From assembly GCF_028289625.1 (NCBI RefSeq), contig NZ_JANQOM010000028.1, positions 1 through 64,000 of the forward strand: a stretch of 64,000 nt of DNA, written 5' to 3'. Numbering within the stretch: position 1 is the first letter of the stretch; each line of letters opens with the position of its first letter. The translations under genes and the position numbers were made by a program. A model generated the notes under the pieces. It saw only the letters and a list, made by a program, of their open reading frames with translations. It was not told the DNA's origin and searched no databases. Of this stretch, positions 8,321-16,547 are shown one piece after another. This DNA comes from Winogradskyella sp. Its GTDB lineage: Bacteria > Bacteroidota > Bacteroidia > Flavobacteriales > Flavobacteriaceae.

Positions 8321-9436
8321 ATGTATAAGATTTATCCAATAAATGAATTAGGAAAACAAACTGTTTCTAAAATTTATGATAACAGAAACAGGATTGATTT
8401 TATGCCATACTATCAAAGATTTGGCGGAATATGGAGTCCAGAAAAAAAGAAATTACTAATTGATACAATCATAAATGAATTTGATATCCCTAAGTTTTAT
8501 TTTAATTATTTTGTAGAGCAAGATAATCCCCTTAACATCAACGACAAAATATACGCCGTAATTGATGGAAAACAGAGACTTCAAGCAATTTTTGATTTTT
8601 TAGATAACAAATACAAACTTGACAAAAGTTGCAAAATAATTAATGATAATATTTCACTAAATAACTATGACTTTGAAAGACTAAATCTAGATTACCCTAC
8701 AACAGCCAAGAAGATATTGAATTATGTTTTAGATGTTGTTTTTATTGTTACGGATGAGGATAGTAGACTAGAGGAAATGTTTTTACGACTCAATGGCGGA
8801 ATTGCCCTAACAAATGCTGAAAAAAGAAATGCAATAAATAGCTTTCTTAATAGAGAAATAAGACAGATAATAATACAAAATCCTTTTTTTACACATAAAG
8901 TTCGCTTCAAAAACCCTCGTTATCAACATAATGACTTATTAACAAAACTATTATTTGTAGAATATAAAGGCCTACTAATAAATCTTGGGAACAAGGAACT
9001 TGAAAATTTTATAAGAGAATTTTCAAAGGAAAATCAAGATTCAATAGGCTTAATACAGAGAACTAAACATATGCTTGTCAAGTTCAATGAAGTTTTTGAG
9101 GAAAAAGATATGTTATTAAAAGGTAAAGGTGTAATTCCTGTCTATTACCAATTTTTAAAAGAATATTTTGGAAGAGACTCAAATCTTTTAAAATATTTCC
9201 TATCCGAGTTTGAAGATTTACGCAATGAAAACAGAAAGTCAGAAGACCAAAATGTGATGTTACAAGAATTTGATTTTTTCAATCAACAAGGAGTTCACAG
9301 AGAAAAATCATTAAACTTTAGGTTAAGAGTTTTAAATCTATTCTTTAGTTACTTTGAAGAAAATCAAACACTCAACGGAGCACTTGACAGAATAGAAGAT
9401 GAAGATGATAGTTTCGGAAACTTTGATGATTATTAA
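8321..9436 (+). CDS. DUF262 (ParB/Srx-fold, GmrS-like) domain protein
   Basis: The 371-residue protein has a DUF262 domain in the first 190 residues: DFMPYYQRFGGIWSPEKKKL, then the hallmark DGKQRLQAIFDFL near residue 87, and RLNGGIALTNAEKRNA near residue 156. DUF262 domains form the NTP-dependent half of GmrSD-type type IV restriction enzymes. No HNH/DUF1524 nuclease motif is visible in the C-terminal half. Its partner is the FRG gene 13 bp upstream. Confidence 0.85.
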   Translation: MYKIYPINELGKQTVSKIYDNRNRIDFMPYYQRFGGIWSPEKKKLLIDTIINEFDIPKFYFNYFVEQDNPLNINDKIYAVIDGKQRLQAIFDFLDNKYKLDKSCKIINDNISLNNYDFERLNLDYPTTAKKILNYVLDVVFIVTDEDSRLEEMFLRLNGGIALTNAEKRNAINSFLNREIRQIIIQNPFFTHKVRFKNPRYQHNDLLTKLLFVEYKGLLINLGNKELENFIREFSKENQDSIGLIQRTKHMLVKFNEVFEEKDMLLKGKGVIPVYYQFLKEYFGRDSNLLKYFLSEFEDLRNENRKSEDQNVMLQEFDFFNQQGVHREKSLNFRLRVLNLFFSYFEENQTLNGALDRIEDEDDSFGNFDDY

Positions 9437-9500
9437 CAATTAACAAACAATCTGAAAGAGAAAACAATAATATGGTTCGTTTATTAATAACTACAGTCAG

Positions 9501-10418
9501 TTAAATCAACAAATCCTCTAAAGCAGGTCTTAGATTAGCATAACTAAAATGAAAGCCTTTGTGTTCTATTTTTTGTGAACTGACACGTTGGCTTTCAAAT
9601 AACAACATATGCATATCTCCAAGTACGAGTTTCATGGCGAATTTTGGGATATTCGGTAAAATCAATGGTTTTTGTAAGACATTGGCAGCCACTTTAGTCA
9701 ATTCTTTATTGGTGACTGCGTTTGGTGCTACTCCATTATAAATTCCTTCGAGTTGGTGTTTTAGCACATACATAAAGATACTGGCCAAATCTTCGACATG
9801 AATCCAACTTTGCCATTGCTTGCCATCACCAAAAGCGGCTCCGGCTCCTAGTTTAATGGGCTTTACTATTTCAGGCAAAGCACCACCATCTTTAGCCAAA
9901 ACTAAACCGATTCTAATCTTAGCGACTTTACAACCTAATGCTTTAAAACCATCCACAGCCGCTTCCCACTGCTCCACCACGTCTCCTAAAAATGACTTGG
10001 ACACCTCATCATGGGTTTCTTCGTAATAATGCGTGTGGCATGTTGGGTAAATACCAATCGCACTGGCGGATACCACATGGTCAATGTTATAATTATGAGC
10101 CTTTATGGTTTCTTGTAATAATTGCGCCGTTTTGGTACGGCTTTCCAAGATTTCTTTTTTATAGTCGCTTGTCCAGCGCTTGGAAATGGAAGCTCCCACC
10201 AAGTTGATAATGGCAGATACGCCTTCAAAACAGGTATGGTCAATCTCATTGGCAGATGGATTCCAATAGAAACCTTTGTAGTTGGGTTCTATACTTAATT
10301 TAGATGTTGACGTCGTTAAATAATGCACAGCAATCCCTTCTGCATGACATTGCTTTACAATCTCCTCTCCTATGAGTCCTGTGGCTCCTGTGATTAAAAC
10401 GGTCTTTGGATATTCCAT
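9501..10418 (-). CDS. TIGR01777-family NAD(P)-dependent epimerase/dehydratase-like protein
   Basis: Extended SDR protein, 305 residues from the chosen start MEYPKTVLITGATGLIGEE. It has the dinucleotide motif GATGLIG at residues 11-17 and family motifs INLVGASISKRW, RIGLVLAKDGGALPEI and FGDGKQWQSWIHVEDL. It resembles SDR39U1/YfcH proteins of unknown substrate. A perfect TATCTTTG box lies at 10430-10423, only about 5 bp before the ATG, so the mRNA may be leaderless or the upstream in-frame ATG at 10436 may not be used. Confidence 0.88.
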   Translation of the reverse strand: MEYPKTVLITGATGLIGEEIVKQCHAEGIAVHYLTTSTSKLSIEPNYKGFYWNPSANEIDHTCFEGVSAIINLVGASISKRWTSDYKKEILESRTKTAQLLQETIKAHNYNIDHVVSASAIGIYPTCHTHYYEETHDEVSKSFLGDVVEQWEAAVDGFKALGCKVAKIRIGLVLAKDGGALPEIVKPIKLGAGAAFGDGKQWQSWIHVEDLASIFMYVLKHQLEGIYNGVAPNAVTNKELTKVAANVLQKPLILPNIPKFAMKLVLGDMHMLLFESQRVSSQKIEHKGFHFSYANLRPALEDLLI

Positions 10419-10512
10419 AGCGCAAAGATAGCGCAAGCCATAAGCCTCAGACGAAACTTTAGTTTGGATTTAACGTTTGGGATGTCATTGTGAGAAGTGA
10501 GGAATGCGATGT

Positions 10513-10662
10513 GCTGAGCCTGTCGAAGTGAACGACGAAGCAATCTAATGAATTAGTCCAGTTTTATGAGATTACCACGTCATTCTGACAGAAACGTCAG
10601 AATTCCTCGTAATGACATAATGCTTGAGTTAGTATATTTGGTTATGCTTCGACAGGCTCAGC
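10513..10662. repeat. Extragenic repeat cluster bounded by 16-bp inverted repeats
   Basis: GCTGAGCCTGTCGAAG (10513-10528) is repeated perfectly in inverted orientation at 10647-10662. Between them lies a second imperfect palindrome (about 10582-10617, with TCTGAC / GTCAGA). The sequence type (CTTCGACAGGCTCAG) is a widespread dispersed repeat. It fills the 295-bp gap 10419-10713 with no gene. Confidence 0.65.
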
Positions 10663-10713
10663 ATGACAAGTAGATTAGATTTTACGCGCTCGTAACATTT
10701 GGCTCGCTTCGCT

Positions 10714-11478
10714 TCACCGAATGCTAAGAGCTCTTAGCATTTCACGCTTGCCAGGTGGTCCAGGAAGACGTTCTACTGCAAAACCTACCGCCTCCATGGC
10801 ACGTCTTACACTGCCTTTTGCAGAATAGGTGACCAAAACACCCTTTTTCTTTAAGGCTTTAAACATAATGGCAAAGATAGCCTCGGTCCAAAGTTCGGGT
10901 TGTACACGTGCTCCAAAGGCATCAAAATAAATAATATCAAAGGTATCTTTTGCTTTAATGTCTTTAAAAAACTTTTGTTGTTTTTCGAGCTGAAAATGAG
11001 GTGTAATTTGGTGTTGTGCTTCCCAAGGCACTTCATGTAGTTTTTCGAATTCAGATTGATGGTTTTGGGAAATCAATTCTACATAATTCAGTTTTTCGAT
11101 CTCATCGGTTGCTACAGGATAGGCTTCCACACCAACATAATTGATGCTTTGCTTGAGTTGCTTCGCTTGTATTAAGGTGAGAAAGGCATTGAGACCTGTG
11201 CCAAAGCCGATTTCGAGAATGTTGATTGGTTGTGACCCTGAAACAAGTTCAGGATGACGAGGGGATTCTTCACTGGCATTTAGACTCTTTTCGGATTGCA
11301 CCTCGACTGCGCTCGGTGTGACATCCTTAATAAGCCCAAAATGAAAAAGCAAACCATGTTTTATAAACACATGATTTGCTTCTTGTATGGCACCATGAAT
11401 GGAATGGTATTGCTCGTTCCAATCTTCTATCTGAATGGTCTTTGAACCATCGGAAGTGGTGATTATTCTACGCTTCAA
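10714..11478 (-). CDS. mnmD: MnmD-like tRNA U34 aminomethyl methyltransferase
   Basis: SAM-dependent methyltransferase for the final methylation of mnm5(s2)U34 in tRNA, without the FAD domain of MnmC. The 254 residues show N-terminal TTSDGSKTIQIEDWNEQYHS, the SAM motif EIGFGTGLNAFL at residues 89-100, the substrate motif YFDAFGARVQPELW, and the C-terminal GPPGKREMLRA. Residues about 50-83 look like an in-frame insertion made of two dispersed repeats (KDVTPSAVEV and SPRHPELVSGSQ), just before the SAM motif. A 20-bp perfect palindrome (10721-10740) covers the last codons. Confidence 0.85.
   Translation of the reverse strand: MKRRIITTSDGSKTIQIEDWNEQYHSIHGAIQEANHVFIKHGLLFHFGLIKDVTPSAVEVQSEKSLNASEESPRHPELVSGSQPINILEIGFGTGLNAFLTLIQAKQLKQSINYVGVEAYPVATDEIEKLNYVELISQNHQSEFEKLHEVPWEAQHQITPHFQLEKQQKFFKDIKAKDTFDIIYFDAFGARVQPELWTEAIFAIMFKALKKKGVLVTYSAKGSVRRAMEAVGFAVERLPGPPGKREMLRALSIR
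11232..11330. repeat. Dispersed repeats embedded in the mnmD coding sequence
   Basis: Two repeat-like segments lie in frame inside mnmD: about 11232-11266 (encoding RHPELVSGSQ) and about 11298-11326 (encoding DVTPSAVEVQ). The second shares the core ACTGCGCTC with 37491-37522 inside icmF, as expected of a mobile palindromic repeat rather than of conserved protein sequence. Confidence 0.65.
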
Positions 11479-11931
11479 TTATTGAATCAGTAATTTTTTG
11501 ATCTTAGGAATCGGTCCTGTACATTCGGTTTTATGACATGCCAAACAATTATTTATGGCTGTATTATAGCGCTCTTTTAATTGTGTGTTAGACATCGTAT
11601 CTATAACCGATTGCTGTGATTCAATAAAAACATTTACAAAACTATTCCAGACAGCAGTTCTCTCATGGCCATTACTCATTTCAGCGGAATGCAACTTCAT
11701 CAAATCCAACGGTATGGATGCTGGCATTTCACCATTAACAATCTGTTGCTTCAGTTGTAAATTATAAGCATACAAGGCATTCATAAAATTTGCCATCTCA
11801 GAAGGCTGATACATTACCAATTCGGGTTTGGTATCAGCTTCAGCAGCTTTCTGTTCAGGTTCTTGTTTACAACCCAAACACAAAACCAGAAGTGCTAGAA
11901 TTTTAAGCTTATTGCTTGAGCAGGACACCAT
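11479..11931 (-). CDS. Lipoprotein with a single haem-binding CxxCH motif
   Basis: The 150-residue protein from MVSCSSNKLKILALLVLC has a lipobox cysteine (CLGC) and one CLACH motif near the C-terminus, as in cytochrome c. Except for a short helical region it has no other recognised domain. The chosen start overlaps the DUF4920 gene by 23 bp; an upstream extension of 26 residues is highly basic and unlikely. Role unknown; it may be a small periplasmic electron carrier. Confidence 0.7.
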   Translation of the reverse strand: MVSCSSNKLKILALLVLCLGCKQEPEQKAAEADTKPELVMYQPSEMANFMNALYAYNLQLKQQIVNGEMPASIPLDLMKLHSAEMSNGHERTAVWNSFVNVFIESQQSVIDTMSNTQLKERYNTAINNCLACHKTECTGPIPKIKKLLIQ

Positions 11932-12412
11932 CAGCGAGGAATTGATATTCGAATTTTGGCGCTGTGATTGCCGCAATTTCTTCTTCCGATTTTCCTGCGT
12001 CTTCCGCATAATGTCTTAGCTCATCCACAGACGTTTCGGTCACAAAAGCTTTACCATTTACTACCACTTCGCCTTCAGCATTTAACGGCATAAAAAAGCC
12101 ATAATCCTTAAACTTCACCATCACTTCGTTGTTATCTCCCATATCCAGCTTCATCCAACAACCTTTCTTAGAGCACACATCAACAATTTTTCCTTTCATC
12201 TTGGCATTAACGGTGTCACCTGCTTTGAGGTCTTTATAATGCACCATCATACGCTCAGACGATAATGCATCGGCATCATTAATCTCCATACCGAACGATG
12301 CGTAAGCGATTTCCTGTTTGACATCTTCGACTTTTTCTTCTGTGGCCTTAGTTTCATTTTTACATGAAAACACTAAAGTTACTAAGGCCAATACACAAAC
12401 TAATTTTTTCAT
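11909..12412 (-). CDS. DUF4920 family lipoprotein
   Basis: The 167-residue protein has a lipoprotein signal peptide (MKKLVCVLALVTLVFSC) and a DUF4920 domain with a central KIVDVCSKKGCWMKLDMGD segment whose two cysteines may bind metal. The domain resembles OB-like folds; function unknown. A TAAATTTG box (12453-12446) lies about 33 bp upstream of the ATG. It is translated with the haem-motif lipoprotein, which overlaps its end. Confidence 0.85.
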   Translation of the reverse strand: MKKLVCVLALVTLVFSCKNETKATEEKVEDVKQEIAYASFGMEINDADALSSERMMVHYKDLKAGDTVNAKMKGKIVDVCSKKGCWMKLDMGDNNEVMVKFKDYGFFMPLNAEGEVVVNGKAFVTETSVDELRHYAEDAGKSEEEIAAITAPKFEYQFLADGVLLKQ

Positions 12413-12498
12413 TTTTTATATGTTCAATTGATTTTTTTCGAATTACAAATTTACGAAATTTAAGAGAATATTACCTTTTATTAACGGCTTTGATTTTG

Positions 12499-12506
12499 TA
12501 ATTTTG
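12499..12506 (+). promoter_or_regulatory. Minus-7 box of ilvE
   Basis: TAATTTTG, a perfect TAnnTTTG box, 22 bp before the ilvE ATG. No good TTG is seen at the expected upstream spacing. Confidence 0.55.
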
Positions 12507-12528
12507 CAGCTAATTAAACCAGCTTTTC

Positions 12529-13599
12529 ATGGCAGAAATCCAATCGAACGAAGTCCTTGTTGTAAAATCTGAAACCTCTAAAATCAACGCTGTTGATTTT
12601 AGTAATTTAACCTTTGGTCGTGTCTTTACCGATCATATGTTTGTTTGTGATTTTGAAGATGGCAAATGGCAGTCTCCAAAGATTATGCCTTATCAAGCCC
12701 TAACGATAGAGCCTTCTGCCAGAGTATTTCATTATGGTCAAGCTGTTTTTGAAGGCATGAAAGCCTACAAAGACGATGATGGCAACATCTTTTTGTTTAG
12801 ACCTGATGAAAACTACAGACGAATCAATAAATCTGCAGTACGATTGGCAATTCCTGAATTTCCAGAATCCTATTTTTTTGACGGGATGAAAACCTTATTA
12901 AAATTGGATAGCGACTGGATTAAACCTGGTGTTGGTAACTCGCTATACATTCGTCCGTTTATAATTGCTACCGAACCCGCCATTTCGGCGTCGCCAGCAG
13001 CAACCTATCGCTTCATGATTATTTGTTCGCCTGCAAAAGCATACTACAATGAACCTGTACGCGTGCTTTTTGCCGAAAAGTACAGCCGTTCTGCTGATGG
13101 TGGTGTTGGTTTTGCAAAAGCAGCGGGTAACTATGCGGCACAATTCTATCCAACAAATTTAGCTCAGGAAAAAGGATATCAACAAATTATCTGGACCGAT
13201 GCTTCGACACACGACTATCTTGAAGAGGCAGGTACGATGAACATTTTTTTTAGAATTGGTGACAAATTGATTACCGCTCCAAACAATGATCGCATATTGG
13301 ATGGTGTTACCCGTAAAAGTGTCATTCAATTGGCTGAGGATTTGGGTATTGATTGTGAAGTTCGCCGTGTAAGTGTCAAAGAGATTAAGGAAGCCGCAAA
13401 AAATGGGAGCCTCAAAGAAATTTTTGGCACTGGTACCGCAGCGGTAGTTAGTCCAGTTTCGGCATTTGAACATACAGGTGATGTTTTTGAACTTCCAGAA
13501 GTTGAAAACTCATACGCATCCCTATTTAAAAAGACCTTAATGAACATTCAGCATAATCTATCTGAGGATAAGCATGGCTGGAGATATGGAGTACGTTAG
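12529..13599 (+). CDS. ilvE: Branched-chain amino acid aminotransferase
   Basis: PLP enzyme transferring amino groups between 2-oxoglutarate and valine, leucine or isoleucine. The 356-residue length and motifs fit the BCAT class IIIa family: FHYGQAVFEGMKAYK near residue 73, SLYIRPFIIATEP, and VGFAKAAGNYAAQF with the probable PLP lysine, followed by EEAGTMNIFF and GTGTAAVVSPV. Monocistronic by position. Confidence 0.95.
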   Translation: MAEIQSNEVLVVKSETSKINAVDFSNLTFGRVFTDHMFVCDFEDGKWQSPKIMPYQALTIEPSARVFHYGQAVFEGMKAYKDDDGNIFLFRPDENYRRINKSAVRLAIPEFPESYFFDGMKTLLKLDSDWIKPGVGNSLYIRPFIIATEPAISASPAATYRFMIICSPAKAYYNEPVRVLFAEKYSRSADGGVGFAKAAGNYAAQFYPTNLAQEKGYQQIIWTDASTHDYLEEAGTMNIFFRIGDKLITAPNNDRILDGVTRKSVIQLAEDLGIDCEVRRVSVKEIKEAAKNGSLKEIFGTGTAAVVSPVSAFEHTGDVFELPEVENSYASLFKKTLMNIQHNLSEDKHGWRYGVR

Positions 13600-13651
13600 G
13601 TGTTAGGTTAAACTACTTCACATACGTTTTTTGAAAAGCTTCGCGTCTCAA

Positions 13652-14038
13652 TTATTTTTCTAAAATTTCTTTTATATGTGGTTTAAAATAATTTGGGCCT
13701 TTTAAGACTTTACCATCTTCTCTGTAAATGGGTTCTCCGTCTTCTCCCAACTTGCTCATATTACTGCGTTGAATTTCTTCGAAAACTTCTTCAATTTTGT
13801 GTTGTAGGCCGTGTTCTATAATCGTTCCGCATAAAATATAGAGCATATCACCAAGGGCATCTGCCACTTCAACCAAATCGTTATCATTAGCCGCTTCGAG
13901 GTATTCTTCATTTTCTTCGCGCATTAGCTTGTAGCGTAGCATATTCTTTTCCAATCCTAAATTGGCTTTTGGTGTTTCTCGGTATCCTAGCTTAAAAGCG
14001 GTGTGGAATGCCTTTACAGCATTGATTTTGTCTTGCAT
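13652..14038 (-). CDS. MazG-like nucleoside triphosphate pyrophosphohydrolase
   Basis: The 128-residue all-helical protein has the MazG-type metal motif: REENEEYLEA followed by DLVEVADALGDMLYI. It probably hydrolyses (d)NTPs to monophosphates as a house-cleaning enzyme; the substrate is not known. It is divergent from the small membrane protein gene at 14091. Confidence 0.85.
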   Translation of the reverse strand: MQDKINAVKAFHTAFKLGYRETPKANLGLEKNMLRYKLMREENEEYLEAANDNDLVEVADALGDMLYILCGTIIEHGLQHKIEEVFEEIQRSNMSKLGEDGEPIYREDGKVLKGPNYFKPHIKEILEK

Positions 14039-14059
14039 AAACGTTTCGTTTTTAGTGCC

Positions 14060-14067
14060 TAAATTTG
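14060..14067 (+). promoter_or_regulatory. Minus-7 box of the small membrane protein gene
   Basis: TAAATTTG, 24 bp before ATG 14091. It supports the short start over the longer open frame beginning at 13962, which would overlap mazG. Confidence 0.55.
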
Positions 14068-14090
14068 TATCTTCGCATAAAAATACGCTA

Positions 14091-14276
14091 ATGTTTTCTA
14101 CAGGTCAATTGATTTTTGCAATTTTATTTTTTATAGCTTTTGTTATCGCCATTGCGTATCAATATCGTAAAGACAAAAAGATACACAAAGCTTATTACAA
14201 AGGCACGGTTTGGATACTGATAGCCTTTATTGGTTTTATTGGTATGATTGCGACTGTTAAGTTTCTTTTGACATGA
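14091..14276 (+). CDS. Small two-helix membrane protein
   Basis: A 61-residue protein, MFSTGQLIFAILFFIAFVIA, then a cytoplasmic YQYRKDKKIHKAYYK loop and a second helix ending KFLLT. Similar short proteins are common in Flavobacteriaceae; function unknown. The start is set by the TAAATTTG box just upstream. Confidence 0.75.
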   Translation: MFSTGQLIFAILFFIAFVIAIAYQYRKDKKIHKAYYKGTVWILIAFIGFIGMIATVKFLLT

Positions 14277-14414
14277 GTTTTTATAGGTGTTGCGGATAAC
14301 TTTTTCCCATTAAAATAGGCTCTCGGTTTATATTTCTTAAATATTCAAAATCCTTTTTTGCTGAATTCAATCAAAATTTACTAACTTGATTGAGACTATT
14401 AATCAAACAACCAA

Positions 14415-15743
14415 ATGCTAACAGCATATAAAGTCGTTAGTCTCACAGTACTTTTATCTTTCATACTATTTCCGTGTCGAAGTCAGAATTACTTAGGTTA
14501 TACTGTAGACAACTATGCTGGTGTACATGCCGTCAGTTATAATCCGGCTATGATTGTATCCAAATATCAAAAAACTGATATAAATCTTGCCTCCGTAAGT
14601 GCTTTTGGCGGAAGCGACTATTTCGGTATTGATGTAGGAAGCCTTATAAGTACCCATGATGTTTTTACATTTGATGACGATGCTATTAGATTTCCTGAAG
14701 ATAATAACAACTTCTTTGCCAATGCAGATATTTTAGGGCCATCGGCCATGTTTAGATTGAACCATAAAAGCAGTATAGGTTTCATCACTAGAGTACGTGG
14801 TCTTTTTAATCTGAGTGAAATCAATGGTAGGCTTTATGAAAATTTAGTGAATCAGTTTGAAAATGATGAGGATTTTAGTTTCGACTCCCAAAATCTTACC
14901 GGAACACTCCATGCTTGGACAGAGATTGGTGTGTCTTATGGTCGGGTATTACTAAAAAGAAGTCAGCATGAATTGACAGGTGGAATCACCCTTAAGTATT
15001 TGATGGGTGCAGGTGGTCTTTTTGCCAGCAGTCCCGGATTGGAAGGCGAATTTATTGGTGATACCGAAACCCTACAAACACAAGGGTTTTTAAACTATGG
15101 GAAGACACAGGATTTTGACAGGGACAATGTGTTATTCGATAATTTGGAATATGGCTTGGGCTTGGATTTAGGATTTGTTTATAAATGGTCTAAAAATACG
15201 GACGGAGACGACGCTCCATCACAAAATTCCTATAAATTAAAAATTGGTGTTTCGGTCACTGATATTGGTTCTATTAATTACGACCAAGCCGAAATCACCT
15301 CTTACAATTTAAATGCCTCAGTAAGCACATCGACGTTTCAAGAAGATATCGAGGAATTTTTGGATAATAATTACGACAGTACCGCTGACAACCAAAATGC
15401 CAGAATTCAATTACCTACAGCCTTGCACCTCTTAGTGGACTACCATCTTACCAAAAAATGGTTTGTGAGTGTACAGTCCGATGTATCCTTGGTGGAAAGA
15501 CGTGTTGAACGCAGTAATACCATCACCAATGTATTGACATTCTCCCCTCGATTTGAAACCAAATGGTTTAGTTTTTATCTACCCGTAAGTCTTAGGCAAT
15601 CTGAAGATGTCGTCGTTGGTGGTGGTTTTAGATTGGGCCCACTAAGTGTTGGTTCTGGATCTGTATTTAGCAACTTCTTATCCGATAGCTCGAAGACGGC
15701 AGACGTCTTTGTTGGCCTAAAAATACCGTTATACAACAAGTAG
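14415..15743 (+). CDS. DUF5723-type outer membrane beta-barrel protein
   Basis: The 442-residue protein has a signal peptide (about residues 1-24) and an N-terminal YLGYTVDNYAGVHAVSYNPA segment typical of DUF5723. Alternating beta strands run to the C-terminus, ending VGLKIPLYNK. It resembles PorV/FadL-like barrels of Bacteroidetes of unknown cargo. It stands alone with gaps on both sides. Confidence 0.8.
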   Translation: MLTAYKVVSLTVLLSFILFPCRSQNYLGYTVDNYAGVHAVSYNPAMIVSKYQKTDINLASVSAFGGSDYFGIDVGSLISTHDVFTFDDDAIRFPEDNNNFFANADILGPSAMFRLNHKSSIGFITRVRGLFNLSEINGRLYENLVNQFENDEDFSFDSQNLTGTLHAWTEIGVSYGRVLLKRSQHELTGGITLKYLMGAGGLFASSPGLEGEFIGDTETLQTQGFLNYGKTQDFDRDNVLFDNLEYGLGLDLGFVYKWSKNTDGDDAPSQNSYKLKIGVSVTDIGSINYDQAEITSYNLNASVSTSTFQEDIEEFLDNNYDSTADNQNARIQLPTALHLLVDYHLTKKWFVSVQSDVSLVERRVERSNTITNVLTFSPRFETKWFSFYLPVSLRQSEDVVVGGGFRLGPLSVGSGSVFSNFLSDSSKTADVFVGLKIPLYNK

Positions 15744-15811
15744 GTTTTGTTAAAACTGACATTACGTTTAGGGATTTTTGGCTTTTAGTTGTTCTATAAT
15801 AAAAAGCAGCG

Positions 15812-15898
15812 ATGATCTTTCTTTATATTATTTTGGTTTTGGTTTTAATTAATGGCCTCTTGTTAACTTACAGCGTTAATAAAAAAGATAACACTTAA
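15812..15898 (+). CDS. Possible 28-residue hydrophobic peptide
   Basis: An ATG-started frame in the 351-bp gap 15744-16094 encodes one membrane helix (FLYIILVLVLINGLLLTY) followed by SVNKKDNT. The composition is convincing for a small membrane peptide, but no promoter or ribosome site decides it. The rest of the gap is AT-rich with no other visible gene. Confidence 0.3.
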   Translation: MIFLYIILVLVLINGLLLTYSVNKKDNT

Positions 15899-16094
15899 AA
15901 CTTAGCACCATCCGATTCCTTATTTATCTCCTTTAAATTCATAAGTATTATTTTGATATACGCTTGCTTAGAGCTATCTTTAAGCATCCCTTCCCTTAAT
16001 TGATTATATTAAAATACCCGATACTAGGTATGGTTTAGTGTTTGGTATTAATACACCTTTGTAATGTTGACTAATTAATCTTAAAACTGTATAT

Positions 16095-16547
16095 ATGAAA
16101 ACTGAATTATTAAAAATTGGTGTTTTATTTACATTTATTATCTTACTTATGGGGTGTTGTGACTGTAATTATATTTCTTTCTCGATTGACGAGAGAAACG
16201 GTAGGGACATAAAGCATGACATTTGCTCGTCAAAAGATGCAATCATAAGTGGCAAGTATAACACAAATAAGGGAGAAGCAGAATTTTCAATTCCAGTTCC
16301 TAAAAATCACTCACTTAAAAAAATAAAACAAACAAAGAATAGCGTCGATTTCATAACTACTGGTGAGGATTTTACAAACGAATTTGTAATTTATAATGTC
16401 AAACTAGGTGGATTTGAAACTGGACGACCACAAGCAATCATTACCATCAATTTAGAGGTGAATTATACTGAAAGAAATTTGTGTCCTAGTTTACGTGGGG
16501 AAAGAAAGAAGCAATCTGAAGTTACTGGAGCACCTAAAAGAAATTGA
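16095..16547 (+). CDS. Hypothetical lipoprotein
   Basis: The 150-residue protein has a lipoprotein signal (MKTELLKIGVLFTFIILLMG followed by Cys) and several further cysteines (CCDCN, then DICSSK and NLCPS). No known domain is recognised; the middle predicts beta strands. Its stop overlaps the start of the histidine kinase gene by 4 bp, so the two are probably translated together and it may be an accessory sensor. Confidence 0.7.
   Translation: MKTELLKIGVLFTFIILLMGCCDCNYISFSIDERNGRDIKHDICSSKDAIISGKYNTNKGEAEFSIPVPKNHSLKKIKQTKNSVDFITTGEDFTNEFVIYNVKLGGFETGRPQAIITINLEVNYTERNLCPSLRGERKKQSEVTGAPKRN

Noticed and set aside
9769-9785. Second target for the natural guide (ACATACATA match)
   Set aside because: Only 9 bases match and the site lies inside a coding sequence; such 9-mers are expected by chance in AT-rich DNA.
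11909-12009. N-terminal 26-residue extension of the CxxCH lipoprotein
   Set aside because: It is highly basic, hides the lipoprotein signal and increases the overlap with the DUF4920 gene.
16544-16547. ATG start for the histidine kinase further downstream
   Set aside because: A later ATG would remove the signal peptide; the TTG with 4-bp overlap gives a complete protein.
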